Both the position numbers and the translations under genes were made by a program. From Brugia malayi (lineage: Eukaryota > Nematoda > Chromadorea > Rhabditida > Onchocercidae), in assembly GCF_000002995.4 (NCBI RefSeq), contig NW_025062475.1, positions 1,550,001 to 1,614,000 on the forward strand: a DNA stretch of 64,000 bases, read 5' to 3'. Positions 24,962 to 36,700 of the stretch are shown here, piece after piece (the first letter of the stretch is position 1; the number at the start of each line of letters is the position of its first letter). Below the pieces are notes generated by a model, which worked only from the letters and a program-made list of their open reading frames with translations, made no database searches and was not told the DNA's origin.

Positions 24962-27900
24962 CTTAAATGTACCAAAAGTAAAAGTCACTTAGGCCATTTA
25001 TTTGTAAAATTATTGTAAATTTCCTGTGCTTTACAATTTTAAAAATTTCAATCTATAAAATATCCTAATATTCTATCAGTCCAACAATTTATTAAATCTG
25101 TTTCAAATGAAAAGAAGATAAGATTTAAGCATTTAAAGTGGATTATGGATCATTTGACTGCAATTTTAGTAACACTTCAAAAATATTTAATTCTTTTTGA
25201 TAGACAAATCAATTACTAAAATAAAAAATAAAAAAAAAAAAACGCTTAACTATTTATTTCATTGTGTTATTTAATTTAATGAAAACTCAAGGACTACAAG
25301 AAAGTCTCTTTCTAATAGGCGGATGAATTTTAAATTTTATGACATTGAATTTTAAAATTATGACATTGTTTTTTTTTCTTTTTTGTTTAATGTTGATGGT
25401 AATTTATCCAATTTAATTCAGTCAATTTAAATTTAAATCGTTTATTTCTTTCTAACTGCTCTATTCAAGAAAATGTTTTCATAAAATTTGACGTGTTCCA
25501 ACGGACGATATAAATGAATAAGAACAAGTGTGTAACTTGTTATTAATCATTTTGTGTAACATTGTGCTGTAGACAGTTCGCTTACGATATCTGATATTAC
25601 CATTTCATAAATTGTTTAAATTAAAACCACGAGGTTTCAAAAAAAAAAAAAAGAAAAAAATTCATGAGCCAAATTCTAGGAAATGCTAATTAGCTAATTA
25701 TACTAGCAGAAATGTTTTATTAATGATTTGTCATAATTAGTAACTTTTTATGTCCTATTCAATTTTCACAATTAACAAAATAAAATGTGATGAAACTTAA
25801 ATTTTAAAAAATGTCTAAATGTGTTTTTTTTTTTTTTTCATTTTTTTTTTTGCACTTATTTTTACTAAATAGAAAAAAATGACAGTAAAAGTGATGAAAA
25901 ACTTGACAAAATTGATAAAATGAAAAAAAAAAATATAGTTTTGAATATTGAATATATGAAAAGATAATACATCCGTTAGTGTTATTTTAAATAATTTTAA
26001 AATAATTAAAGAAAGTACTTTATAAAAAAATTTTTTTTTTTTTTTTTTTGTTTTTGATTAAAAGAACCATTGAATGAGAAATTAATATAAAGAAAATTTA
26101 AGTTAAACATATGTTTTAATTGTATCAAACGCATTAATTTCGTAGAAATTTATTCAGTAATTTTTTGAGATAAATTATCACACATTAATCATAAAATTAA
26201 CGAGAAATGCTTTCTTAATCTTATTTCAATTTTATTTTATATAGCAAACATATAATTTCAATTTAACTTGAAAATGAATTACAAGAATTATTTGAAATCT
26301 TCTGCTACTTTTTTTTTTTTTCAACTATCAAAATTTTTGATTTTTCTCGATAATAAAACTTTGAATGCAAGAATAATGAAGGAAACACTTATCAGATTGA
26401 TGTTATCACTATATTTCATAACAGTGATGCGAATTTGTATAACTTCTAGCTTACTTACTGATAATATGCAAATGCAACTGATCAGTACTTATTAGATGCT
26501 TTTAGACAAATTAAATCTAATCAAACTAACATTTTTTTCTCAAAATTTCAACTTTTTATTCCAAAAAAAAAAAAAATTTCACTTCTAAAATTACATATCA
26601 TTCTTGCATAATTTAGCATAATAATAATTTGCATAATTTAGTCAGAATAACTATTTTAGGATATAAATAATATTGCATAAATATATGTATCATAGAATTA
26701 TTGCCAATATGTAATTCATTTAATAGAGAAATTTGAGAAAAGAATTTAAAATTCAATAAAAAAAGCAAAAAAACCATGAAGAATTTCGGAAAAAAAGTGA
26801 TGTAATTTTATCAGTTTCATTCAAATATCCAATTAACGAATATAAATTATGAAAAAGGAGGTGAACACTTAAATAGCCATCAAATAGTTAATAATTGTAT
26901 GAGAGAGAGAGAGAGAGAGGAAGAAATAGATTAGAAATATTTTTTCTTTTTTTAGATAGATTAAAAATAGATGATCAGCTTAGATAAATCTGAATAGCTA
27001 TGTTTACTCGATGATGACAATTGCATTAACATCAATATAATACTGCAGAAGGATGTTCATGTCATCAGATATGAATTTAGAATCAATTGTTACAATAAAA
27101 AAAAAGAAAGAGAAAATGTTCAAATAATCAGTTATAATCTAAGCTGCAAATAAGAGTAATCAAAATAGTATAACATTTCAGATATATCTAAAAAGAAAGA
27201 AAAAAAAAAAACTCCGTGAAGGAGGAAAGAGATATAACAAAATTAATAAAAGCAAAAAAAAAAAAAAAAAAGATCAAAGAAAAAAACAAAGATTTGAAAT
27301 AGGATCAAAAAGATAAAACAAAAAGAAAAAAAAGTTTAATTTCACCTTCCAATTCATTAAAGTTCGTATTCTGAAGCATATACTACAGTAATGCATAATG
27401 TATTGATAGTATTTTAATAATTAGTTTGGTTATTTGGATAATAATTTTAACACAATCAACTATCACTGTAATTAATAATTCACAGCTTATCATTCCTTGT
27501 ATAAGCTCGCTGATAATGATTGTTTTAATGATGAATTCATACAAAAACAAAAATTATTGGAAATTAATATGAAAACGAATGAACGACTCCAAATGAAATA
27601 AATGCAAAAACCGATACAAATTGTAAATCGTATCAGCCAAATGATATGTGAATTAGTGTTGTCGAAAATAAACGACATTGAAAAACGAGGACTGCTAATT
27701 TCGCTTGTCATTATTTCTAATCAAACATAATTAAAATCACAAAAATACTACCACCATCTATGACTATTTATGCCAGTTGAAAATATGAAATGAGTTCCTG
27801 ATCGAATAAGTGAAGACTGCAAAGCTTCGCATTTAAAATTTTGTACCAAAACACAATCCTACTGCTAAAATCCAATGCCTGCAACCAAAGCATATAATAC

Positions 27901-28508
27901 GATATTTTTTCAGTGATTTTGCTACTAACAAATTAATGAGAATTGTTTATTTTTTTGTTTTTTGTAATGAACAAACATAGTTACAGCCACTTTATGTATA
28001 TTTATGAGCATTTACAAGCAATTACTATTTTTTTTTGTGTGTGTGTAATAAAAACTTCTAATGAAGCAAGAATACTAAATAAAGAATGAGAAGAAAAACA
28101 ATATATGCAAATTATGGAACTGATAGTCCTACTAACACAGTGGATTATAGACCCACAGCAGGAATTAAACAACGAACTAAAAAAAAAAAAAAATCAAACA
28201 TAACCTTTCAAACAAGTTTTAAAACTCCATGATTCAAGCCAAATTAAGATTCATTATAAATAAATTCAAGAACTTTTATGCAGATGAAGTAGTCGTTTAT
28301 CATAATTCATCCCAAAATAGTTGGCAATGTGAAGCTTCATAAAAAAAAAAATTCATTTCCGTTAAGGAAAGATGCAAAATTTTGTTAGCTCAAGATCAAA
28401 ATCCGAAATTCTAAAAAAAAAAAAAAAAAAACGACTACTCTCTATCCTATTCGCTGATAATGTAAAGCTTTACAGCCGTAGGAAAATCACATAGATAATA
28501 AAAGGCTT

Positions 28509-31414
28509 TTAGGAATTCAGCTTATTAATCCGTTCTTCCAATCTAGCGATATCTGCGCCAAGCTTCTCTAAAGCAGCGTGCGTTTGCTGACGAAAATCAA
28601 ATAACATCATTTCTTCTCTTTCCATCGTTTTGGCTAATTGTGAACGGATGCCCGTCAATTGACTCAATTTTTTACTGAAGTGTTCTGCTGAAAATTTATT
28701 AAGTCTTAATAAAACTAAAAAAAGCAAAAAGAAAAAACACTTACGTGTTTTTGTATAACGACGTATAACGACTAGACCCAAATATTCAAAATTGAATATT
28801 TGGGTGAATATTGACTCTATAAGTTCTTTTCTTCTTTATTTACTAAAAATACTTCTCATACACTCCGTTCCATAGTTGAGTACAGTGATTATGGGATTGA
28901 TTATCACATAGTGTTAACATAATGATCGTAGAAAAATGATTTCGTTGCAATGATTAAAATTTTTTTTTTAATATTAATAACTGGAACCATTAGGAATAGA
29001 GAACTAAAAAGTAGCACCTCCCAAGCTTGCTTAAACTTTTGGAATATTGTCAGAAGAACTCTGATTTCCCAATTTCTATTCCAAAACTGTAACAAAAGAT
29101 TGAATTTCGCAAAGAAATCATCTATATTTACAAAAATTAAACACTCAGTAACGAGACAAAAATTTTAAAATTTTCATAAAAACTGTGTACCTTGTTCATG
29201 AAGTTTTCTTAAATCATACATTCTTTTAACTGCGGAGGATAAGCCAGTGCAAGCTACATCCCATCGACTCATCATCTCATATAGTTTATCAACTTTATCC
29301 TCAAACTCTGAATCACATTTCTCCTTTTTTTTTTCTTCCACCTGCAATTTGCAGAACATTTGTATTAAATAAAATGGACGAAATAAAATAAATGCATTAA
29401 GACTACTTATTTCGAAATGATCAATCTATCAAACAGTCGATTATGATGGGCATAGCTTAAGCAGTCAAAATTCATTTTATTTGATTGCATTGTGCTATGA
29501 ATATGTTTTGATTACAATGTTCTAAAATGCATCACTAAAAAAAAAAAACAGTAAAAAAGAAAAATCAAGAAAAAAACTATGATGGATAACAATATAAACA
29601 TAAAGTAGTACTTGTTGAAGCTTAGAAAGAAGCTGCGTAATGCGTGAATGAAGACCATCAACATGAGCAGGATGTAATAATTGTACACGCATACGTAAAT
29701 CTTCAATAGCTTCAGCAATTGGGATTTTGCAAATTTTCATGGATTCGTCATAACCAACACCATCAATCATCTGCTCCAAACGGTTGATTCGATTCTCCAA
29801 AACCGCTAGACGTCCGCTCATAATACTATTTTCAGCAGAACGAGTTGCACTTTCTGTTTTGTCATCTCTGTAAATTCTCCGTCAAAAAGCGAACTGTCAC
29901 TGAATTATCTCTTTCTGTATTATAGATTTTTTTTTCAATTTTTGTAGCTTAGGTGTTTTATTGAAACTTCATTTATATTTCCAAAAAAAAAAAAAAAATC
30001 TAGAAATGGAGACCATTTAAATCCTGATGCTCCCCTCAAATATATCTGATGTGTAATGCAAAAAAAATTCGAGTTTTAAAAGCAGTTATTACAATATTAT
30101 GCAAGAAGTTGTGAAATAATAGTGAGAATTAGCAGTGATTTTAAACTGCTAGCAATAAAAACACATACTTGAAATTCCGAGTTTTTCAATTTGCCTTAAA
30201 ACAATCGCTTACTTCTTTTCACTTTGAACGCAAGTTGTAATGTCATCTTTATTCATTTGCAAAGCCTTCAACGTTTCCAGCATAGCAATCAAATCTTCTT
30301 CATGGACAACGCATGAGTCCGGTTTCTCAGATACTTTCTGAAAAAGACAAAAAAGAGATTTTACATTTAACCATCATGTCGAATAGGATCGTAATTTAGA
30401 AGAACAGAAGTTATTACCATTTTACTAAAAAATGAGTATTTTCATCTGACATGGCTGTTAAAACAACTGAAAGAATTCATAAACAAGAAAAACTAGTGAT
30501 TATATCAAACCTGTTCTCGCAGAGATTCCGCTAGATCATTTATCTCACAATTTAAGCGAGTAAACTTCTGCTCCAACGTTTCTGTTTCATCTGCATAAGG
30601 TCCAATCACTTCAAGTACATACGAACCGCCACCATATCCACATCGTTTTCTGCGTACAATAGAATCCGAGAAATCTACACCGACCAAATTGTTATTGTAT
30701 ATCTTTTTTATAGTGCAGAAAAAAATATTCTTATACAAAGAGATCTGATAAAATATTTTCTACTACTGAAATTCTGTAAAACAACTAATATGAAATAATC
30801 AAAAATGATCATACATCTTTATAAAGGTGTTATGCAAGTTTAATGTCAAAAATCAAATAGATAATAGCTGAAAAAAAAAAAAAAAAAATGCGAAATATGC
30901 CGAACGCTCACCAACATTTTCTGTGCTCAATAAACGACCTTTGAATCGTTTCATAGCGTTGTCAACGTCGATGTGCACCCGCTCTATTTCTAAAATATAA
31001 CTAACACCGCTGATAAAAGTAAATTTCGAAAAATTTTTTTCATTCAAATTATACTGATGTACTTCACTCATCCATTCAGATAAGTAAATGAAAAGCAAAT
31101 GTGTCCGTATTGCAAAAGCGCCTTTGCTAATTAAAAGCAGTATGTGAGGTTAGTGAAAGAAAATTTCGGCTGTAAAATCTCAATCATTATTCTTTTACCG
31201 GGATAAATTTTGTTTATAACCTCTCTTTGACACAACGAATTTCATATGATTGATTATCACACTATAAATAGCAAAAGTTCAGAATTACAGAAATTTTCAA
31301 TAATAAGTGGACAATGGAATAACCTTCCGATTCGTTCATTTCATCTTCAATCATTTGTTGATCATCTTCTGGTAAATCTTCTGTCTCGTAAACATCTTCC
31401 TTTCGTAATGACAT
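28509..31414 (-). CDS. dnc-2: Dynactin subunit 2 (dynamitin/p50)
   Basis: Seven exons in transcript order: 31414-31324, 30989-30912, 30674-30511, 30337-30213, 29867-29612, 29341-29191 and 28687-28509. They join in phase to 347 residues. The family's N-terminal signature DVYETEDLPEDDQ is at about residues 7-19, followed by a segment with DFSDSIVRRKRCGY (vertebrate DFSDRIGKTKRTGY). The rest is coiled coil (RLAVLENRINRLEQM, DKLYEMMSRWD, RKLHEQAEHF) ending in ARLEERINKLNS. Known role: p50 dimers sit in the shoulder of dynactin, linking the p150 arm to the Arp1 filament and so supporting cytoplasmic dynein transport and spindle positioning. It is somewhat shorter than the ~400-residue vertebrate protein. 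The gene is divergent from the GalNAc-transferase; a weak AG lies directly before the ATG. Confidence 0.93.
28776..28805. repeat. Perfect inverted repeat in the last dnc-2 intron
   Basis: ACCCAAATATTCAA (28776-28789) pairs exactly with 28792-28805 around AA. On the plus-strand 5' side lies a short direct repeat, gtataacgac twice. Confidence 0.85.
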
Positions 31415-32003
31415 CTTTTTCAGGTATTATTTGAAAAATATAATCTGAAAAAAAAAGAAACTTTCAGAAGAGTAACTCTTACGCTTTTGCATTCCTCAAT
31501 TTAAACGCATTTTTAAATAAACTGATCTTTAAATGAGGAAATGCAGAAGTTAACAGATCACGTAGCTACACACGAGTCATACGTCACGCTTAAAGAAACA
31601 CCTGCTTTCATATATCATCCGTTCTAACTCTTCCAGAACAATCGTCATCTTTCACTAACACCAATCCCTCCCATTGCTTTGCATAACGTCACCTATTGTC
31701 CGGCCATGAAATTTAACAGTACTACAATTGCATAGTTTCCGGATGATGTGACAATTTTAGAATTGGGATGAATGATTGGTGGCATTCTAACCGGAACCGG
31801 TTGAGTGGAATTTTTCGGGTGAGAATATCTATTCGTATAGTTTTGAAATATTGCAGCAAGTTTGATGAGATATAAAATGAATGTTAAAGTTTGAAATAAT
31901 GTTACACCATTCTTTCTTTACTTATTTGAAATAGCATTTAATAATGTGAGAGAAAAGGTGAGAAAGAGAGAGAGGAAGTGTTTTATATAGTGAGGAGAAG
32001 AGA

Positions 32004-32160
32004 AAAGAATGAATGACATGTCCACTCTTTTTACTTATTGTAGAGTGACATCTCCGCTCTTTTGACTCGTTGTGAAATGATATGTCAACCCTTCTTACTT
32101 ATTATAGAGTGACATGTCCACTCTTCTTACTTGTTTGTCAAGTGACATTGTTCAGTTTTT
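32004..32160. repeat. Degenerate ~32-bp tandem repeat, about 4.5 copies
   Basis: Related blocks such as TGACATGTCCACTC start at 32014, 32046, 32078, 32110 and 32143, separated by T-rich ACTTATT-type spacers. Copies differ at several bases. Confidence 0.75.
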
Positions 32161-32564
32161 ACTCACTGATTCATCAAGCAACACAACGGATAGTTTACTC
32201 CTTTATTCCATTATCCTTACAATCTTCTCATCCTTATCATTCATATTTCTCAGATCTTTGTTAACTTTATTCATTATTCTTATCAAATATCTTCCACTTA
32301 TCATTATATTCATTCATCTTTACATATCTGTTTCATTCTTTTTATCTGTTCATTTACTGTTTTTATATTTCATTAATTTCGCCATTTGTAACCATTGGCT
32401 CCAAATTTTAATAAATCTCATTTTACAAATTTCATAATTGAAATCATTAAAATGTCCTACAATAGCTAGAAGTATTCAAACTTATTGTTTCTTCTCTATG
32501 CAGTGTGTATATAAATTAATCATCACTGCACTTTTAATGAATTGAAATATATTTTAATGTATGC

Positions 32565-32586
32565 GTGTGTGTGTGTGTGTGTGTGT
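32565..32586. repeat. (GT)n microsatellite
   Basis: Eleven GT units, in the intergenic region upstream of the GalNAc-transferase. Confidence 0.95.
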
Positions 32587-33066
32587 ATGCCTATGTGAAT
32601 GTGTGCATCTGTCAATTCAAATGGGTTTTGTCCATGTAAAAAATTAATTCATCTAAAAAAAGAAAAAAAAAACTATGTACAGAAATATAACTACTTAAAA
32701 ATTAAAATATTTCAATTAATTAAACATGCAATGACCATGTTTAATAATTAATTTAAAGAATTTTTATTTCTAGCCATAGTTTATATATATATATATATTA
32801 GAAACCATGGCATTGATCGAATCGTGAAGAAAAATGAATGTACACACTGTGATTTATATAGAGTACATTATGTGTTATAAGCCATTACTACAAAGCCAAA
32901 GTCACTGCGCCTTTATTGAATTGAAATATTTTTATTAAATGATTACAAATGACATATTATAATTGTTGGCTAAAAATTGAAAGGAAATATGTGATTTATT
33001 TGCATAAAGTAAATATACAAAAAGATTGGTGAGTAAACGAGTAAGCTGTTTTGTTGTGTCTGTGAT

Positions 33067-33122
33067 CACTTTGACGAGTAGAATTTCATTTTGTCACTTT
33101 GACGAGTAGAATTTCATTTTGT
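33067..33122. repeat. Perfect 28-bp tandem duplication
   Basis: CACTTTGACGAGTAGAATTT with its next eight bases occurs at 33067-33094 and again directly at 33095-33122, with no differences. Confidence 0.95.
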
Positions 33123-33719
33123 AATTAATTTCGTTTTTGTTTTTTGTCTGGTTCCGAGAAGGTCATTTCGGATGCGTCTCTTTAACTATAGATTATCCTT
33201 CATCTGTTCGATTATCATGAAGTTTGTTCCATCTTCTTCACTTTTTTGACAATCATGTTTAATTAATTATACCGATTGTATTCATTGCTGAACTTTAAGT
33301 TTTACTATCATTTTGCATCCTAAATTTTAACTCTTTCCGTTTAAACACAATGAATTTTGTCTGAAAAAAATTTTGTCTGGTAATAATAGGGGAGACAGGA
33401 TCATTCCGTTTTTAGCTGAATAATTACTTATCGATAGTATAAAATATCGAATATCTAGAAAAAAATGGTAGGTTAAATAAGAAATAAAAGATATATTGTT
33501 ACAGCTGACTGTCGTTTCGAACTTTTACTTCCAGTTATTACTTCAATTCCAAATTAGTTCTTTATTTTGGTCATGTTTTGCTAACCGAAATATATCTCAT
33601 TTTCTATCTTTTTATCGATCAAATTAATTTCAGGAAGTAAAAACGGCGGCTGCTGTTAGCTGACGTCTTCGGGGATTGCAACCTGAGCATTAATCAACTG
33701 CTGCAAATCCGCTGGTAAT

Positions 33720-36700
33720 ATGAGTGCTATGATAGTTCCAAGAAGACGGTCGCTTATATTTAGATTACTGCTTTTGATATCAGCAGTTTGGTTATGTGCT
33801 ATAATGTATTTTTCCATTTCTACAAAAGTATCAGACAAGGTAAAATAACTTGTGTCCTCGGTAGATTTTGATAGATAGTAACTGCCTTTTTATTAGACAG
33901 TAATTACCTTTTTAATAGATAATCAATACACAGCTGAATAATTTAAAATTTGATTGGTGGATATGTTAACACCATTATACTGCTATCAGTGATTTATCAA
34001 AAAGCGCAGTTAACTTCTAATCTGCACCTCTTGAATAGAAGTGGTAATGGCTTTTTTGTGCATTTGTGTAATGTTTTTCACTTTTGTATAACAGTTTAGC
34101 GCTATTCTGAAAATCCAAAAGTATATATTTCGTTTGTTTTTCACTTTTTGCACTAGTTATTTCATTTTAGGGGGATTCGGTTTTTATAATCAAAATTTAC
34201 ATAAATGTAATTAAAAATTCAGTGGTGGGAAAGAACTGGAATATAAAAGGATACAAAATTTTAGGTCTCTTCTGTGAGGCATCCTAGAGTTGAATTACCA
34301 AAAATACATAAATTAGAAGGGTTCGGTCCTCCTGTGGTAATGAAACCTGCCATTGATGTCGAGGAGAAATTTCCCGATGAAGATTTCGATGTGAGGATTG
34401 AAAAGGTATATTCCTAATTTTATTTTTATATCAATAGGGAATTTTTTTGCAGCGTTTTGGTGACTGCAGAAAAAACAAAAAAAAAAAGTCAGTAAATGTA
34501 GAAGTAATTTTGGTACTTTATTTGCTAGCAAGTTGTTATGGTGTGCGCTGCACTATTACAATATTTTAATTTGTTAATCTGCGTGAAGTGTAACAAACAG
34601 AACGCTTAATTCATGAAGCAGAAATTCTGCAATTAAAAACTCATTTATAGGGGAATATTCCTAAGCCAAACAAAGCTCTATTCAATCCAGATTCTCCAAT
34701 CTACAAATCGGGTGATGAAAACCAGCCGGGTGAAGGTGGGAAGGCAGTAGTAATCGATAGAAATGTTAGTGTTTATAGTTTTATTATTTTTTTTTTAAAT
34801 TTTGCTACAAATTTAGTTGAGTACAGACTTGCATATGAATATATGTTATTTTCCAGAAACTGAGTCTAGATGAAAGAAAAATTTATGATGACGGATTCAC
34901 CAAGAATGCTTTTAATCAATACATCTCAGATATGATTTCGATACACAGGAGTCTGCCTAGCTATATTGACGAAGAGTGAGTTATCTTCGACAATTTTGTT
35001 TTTCTGTTGAGAAATTTGTATCTTGTGATTTTTTATCTTCGTTGAAGATAAAAATTATCCACGTTTGTGTCTATTTTTATGCAGTTCTTTATTTTTTTAT
35101 TTTTCTTTATTTTCTTGTAAATGAGATTGATTAGAGTTTCTTTCGTACCGATAGCATTTTGATGAGTTTACCAGAGACACTGTATTTACTCAATGAATTT
35201 TTGATTATAACTTAATGGTTAGATTTATCAATAGGAAGGAAAAACAAAACAAAAAAAATTGATCTAAAATCACTTTTTTCTTGTTGGACTAATTTTTATT
35301 TGTTCCTGTATCTACATTTCTTCAAATAGCATTATCATGATCAATATTTATTTGCTTGACTTTTGTGTAGTTCTAGATGTAAAAACGAAAAATACACAAG
35401 CGACCTTCCAAACACCTCGGTTATTATATGTTTTCATAACGAAGCTTGGTCAGTTTTACTCCGAACTGTACATAGTGTACTTGAAAGGACACCGGAAAAC
35501 TTACTTGCTGAACTTATCTTGGTTGATGATTTTTCGGACATGGCACACCTCAAGGTTTTTTTTTTCTTAAGTTCAGAAAGTTATATTGATAAGTCTAGAA
35601 AACTTATGAATACATTTTTGAGAAGTACATCTTGAACTTCTGGTAAAACTTTTCTCGATTTGCTTTTGTATTGAAATTCAGTAGATCCAGTGATTTGGAT
35701 ATATTGAAAGTAATACGAGGTTGCTTGTGTTTTTCCGTTCAAAATATATGCATAAAATATAACCTGTATATAGGCAGATTTGGAAATTTATATGCGGCAA
35801 TTTTCGAAAGTTCGTATTTTGCGCCTGGAAAAGCGCGAAGGTTTAATAAGAGCTCGCATAAGAGGAGCTGCTATTTCAAAAGGCTCTGTGATCACATATC
35901 TCGATTCTCATTGCGAATGTTTGGAAGGTGAATTTATTTTTTTGTTGTTGAATAAAGCTTTTAACTTTCCTTTATTTCGTATGCATTATGAACCCAGAAT
36001 GTTGTATTAAAAAAAAAAATTAAGTGATGGAGAAAAGTCTTTTTTGATGGTGAATAATTTAGTGTCAGATGTCATTATGTTATATCTTAAAAAATTTTCA
36101 ATATTGGTTCAAAATGTTTTACAGTGTTTCGAAGTTCTGTTTCGTTTTAGGTTGGGTAGAACCTCTTTTGGACCGAATCAAAAGGAATCCGAAAACAGTG
36201 GTATGCCCTGTTATTGATGTGATTGATGATAATACCTTTGAGTACCACTACTCGAAGGCTTACTTCACGAATGTGGGTGGTTTCGATTGGTCATTACAGT
36301 TTAATTGGCATGCCATTCCTGAGAAGGACCGTAAAGGTAGAAGGGACATTGATCCCGTCAAGTACGAGTTTTGACTTTAAAAGTTTTGTATGTTGAATAA
36401 TTTAGCGTCAGGATTCATTACATTTGTCTCGGAAGATATGCAGTTCAACTTATTTGAAAATTTTGATTACCACTAAAAGAAGAGGTGAAAGAGAGCAATG
36501 TTAAGGTTTTGTAATGTTAATTAGCATAGATGTATGATATGGAAATATTTGAAATTCCTTGTTTTTTTCAGGTCTCCAACTATGGCCGGTGGCCTTTTTT
36601 CCATCGACCGTACTTTTTTTGAAGAATTAGGTTCATATGACCCTGGTCTCGATATTTGGGGTGGGGAAAATTTGGAACTTTCATTCAAAGTTAGTTGCTT

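Larger units (their letters stand above)
22761..28508. other. Gene-poor AT-rich intergenic DNA
   Basis: No exon series was found on either strand. Notable items are the tRNA-derived element at 24802-24961, a 50-bp tandem duplication at 24301-24390 and GA runs near 24225 and 26901-26920. A 73-codon minus-strand frame at 27490-27711 lacks family resemblance. Confidence 0.5.
31415..33719. promoter_or_regulatory. Divergent intergenic region between dnc-2 and the GalNAc-transferase
   Basis: The first 400 bases upstream of dnc-2 are less AT-rich and carry two CRE-like cores (TACGTCAC 31580-31587; AACGTCAC 31685-31692) and CCGGAA/CCGGAACCGG motifs (31736-31800). Beyond them are a ~32-bp degenerate tandem repeat (32004-32160), a TG microsatellite and a 28-bp duplication at 33067-33122. 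An acceptor, ttaatttcag, ends at 33633, 86 bases before the next ATG. Site assignments are by motif only. Confidence 0.35.

Noticed and set aside
27490..27711. 73-codon minus-strand frame downstream of dnc-2 as an operon partner
   Set aside because: No family likeness, no leader acceptor, and too far from dnc-2 for typical operon spacing.
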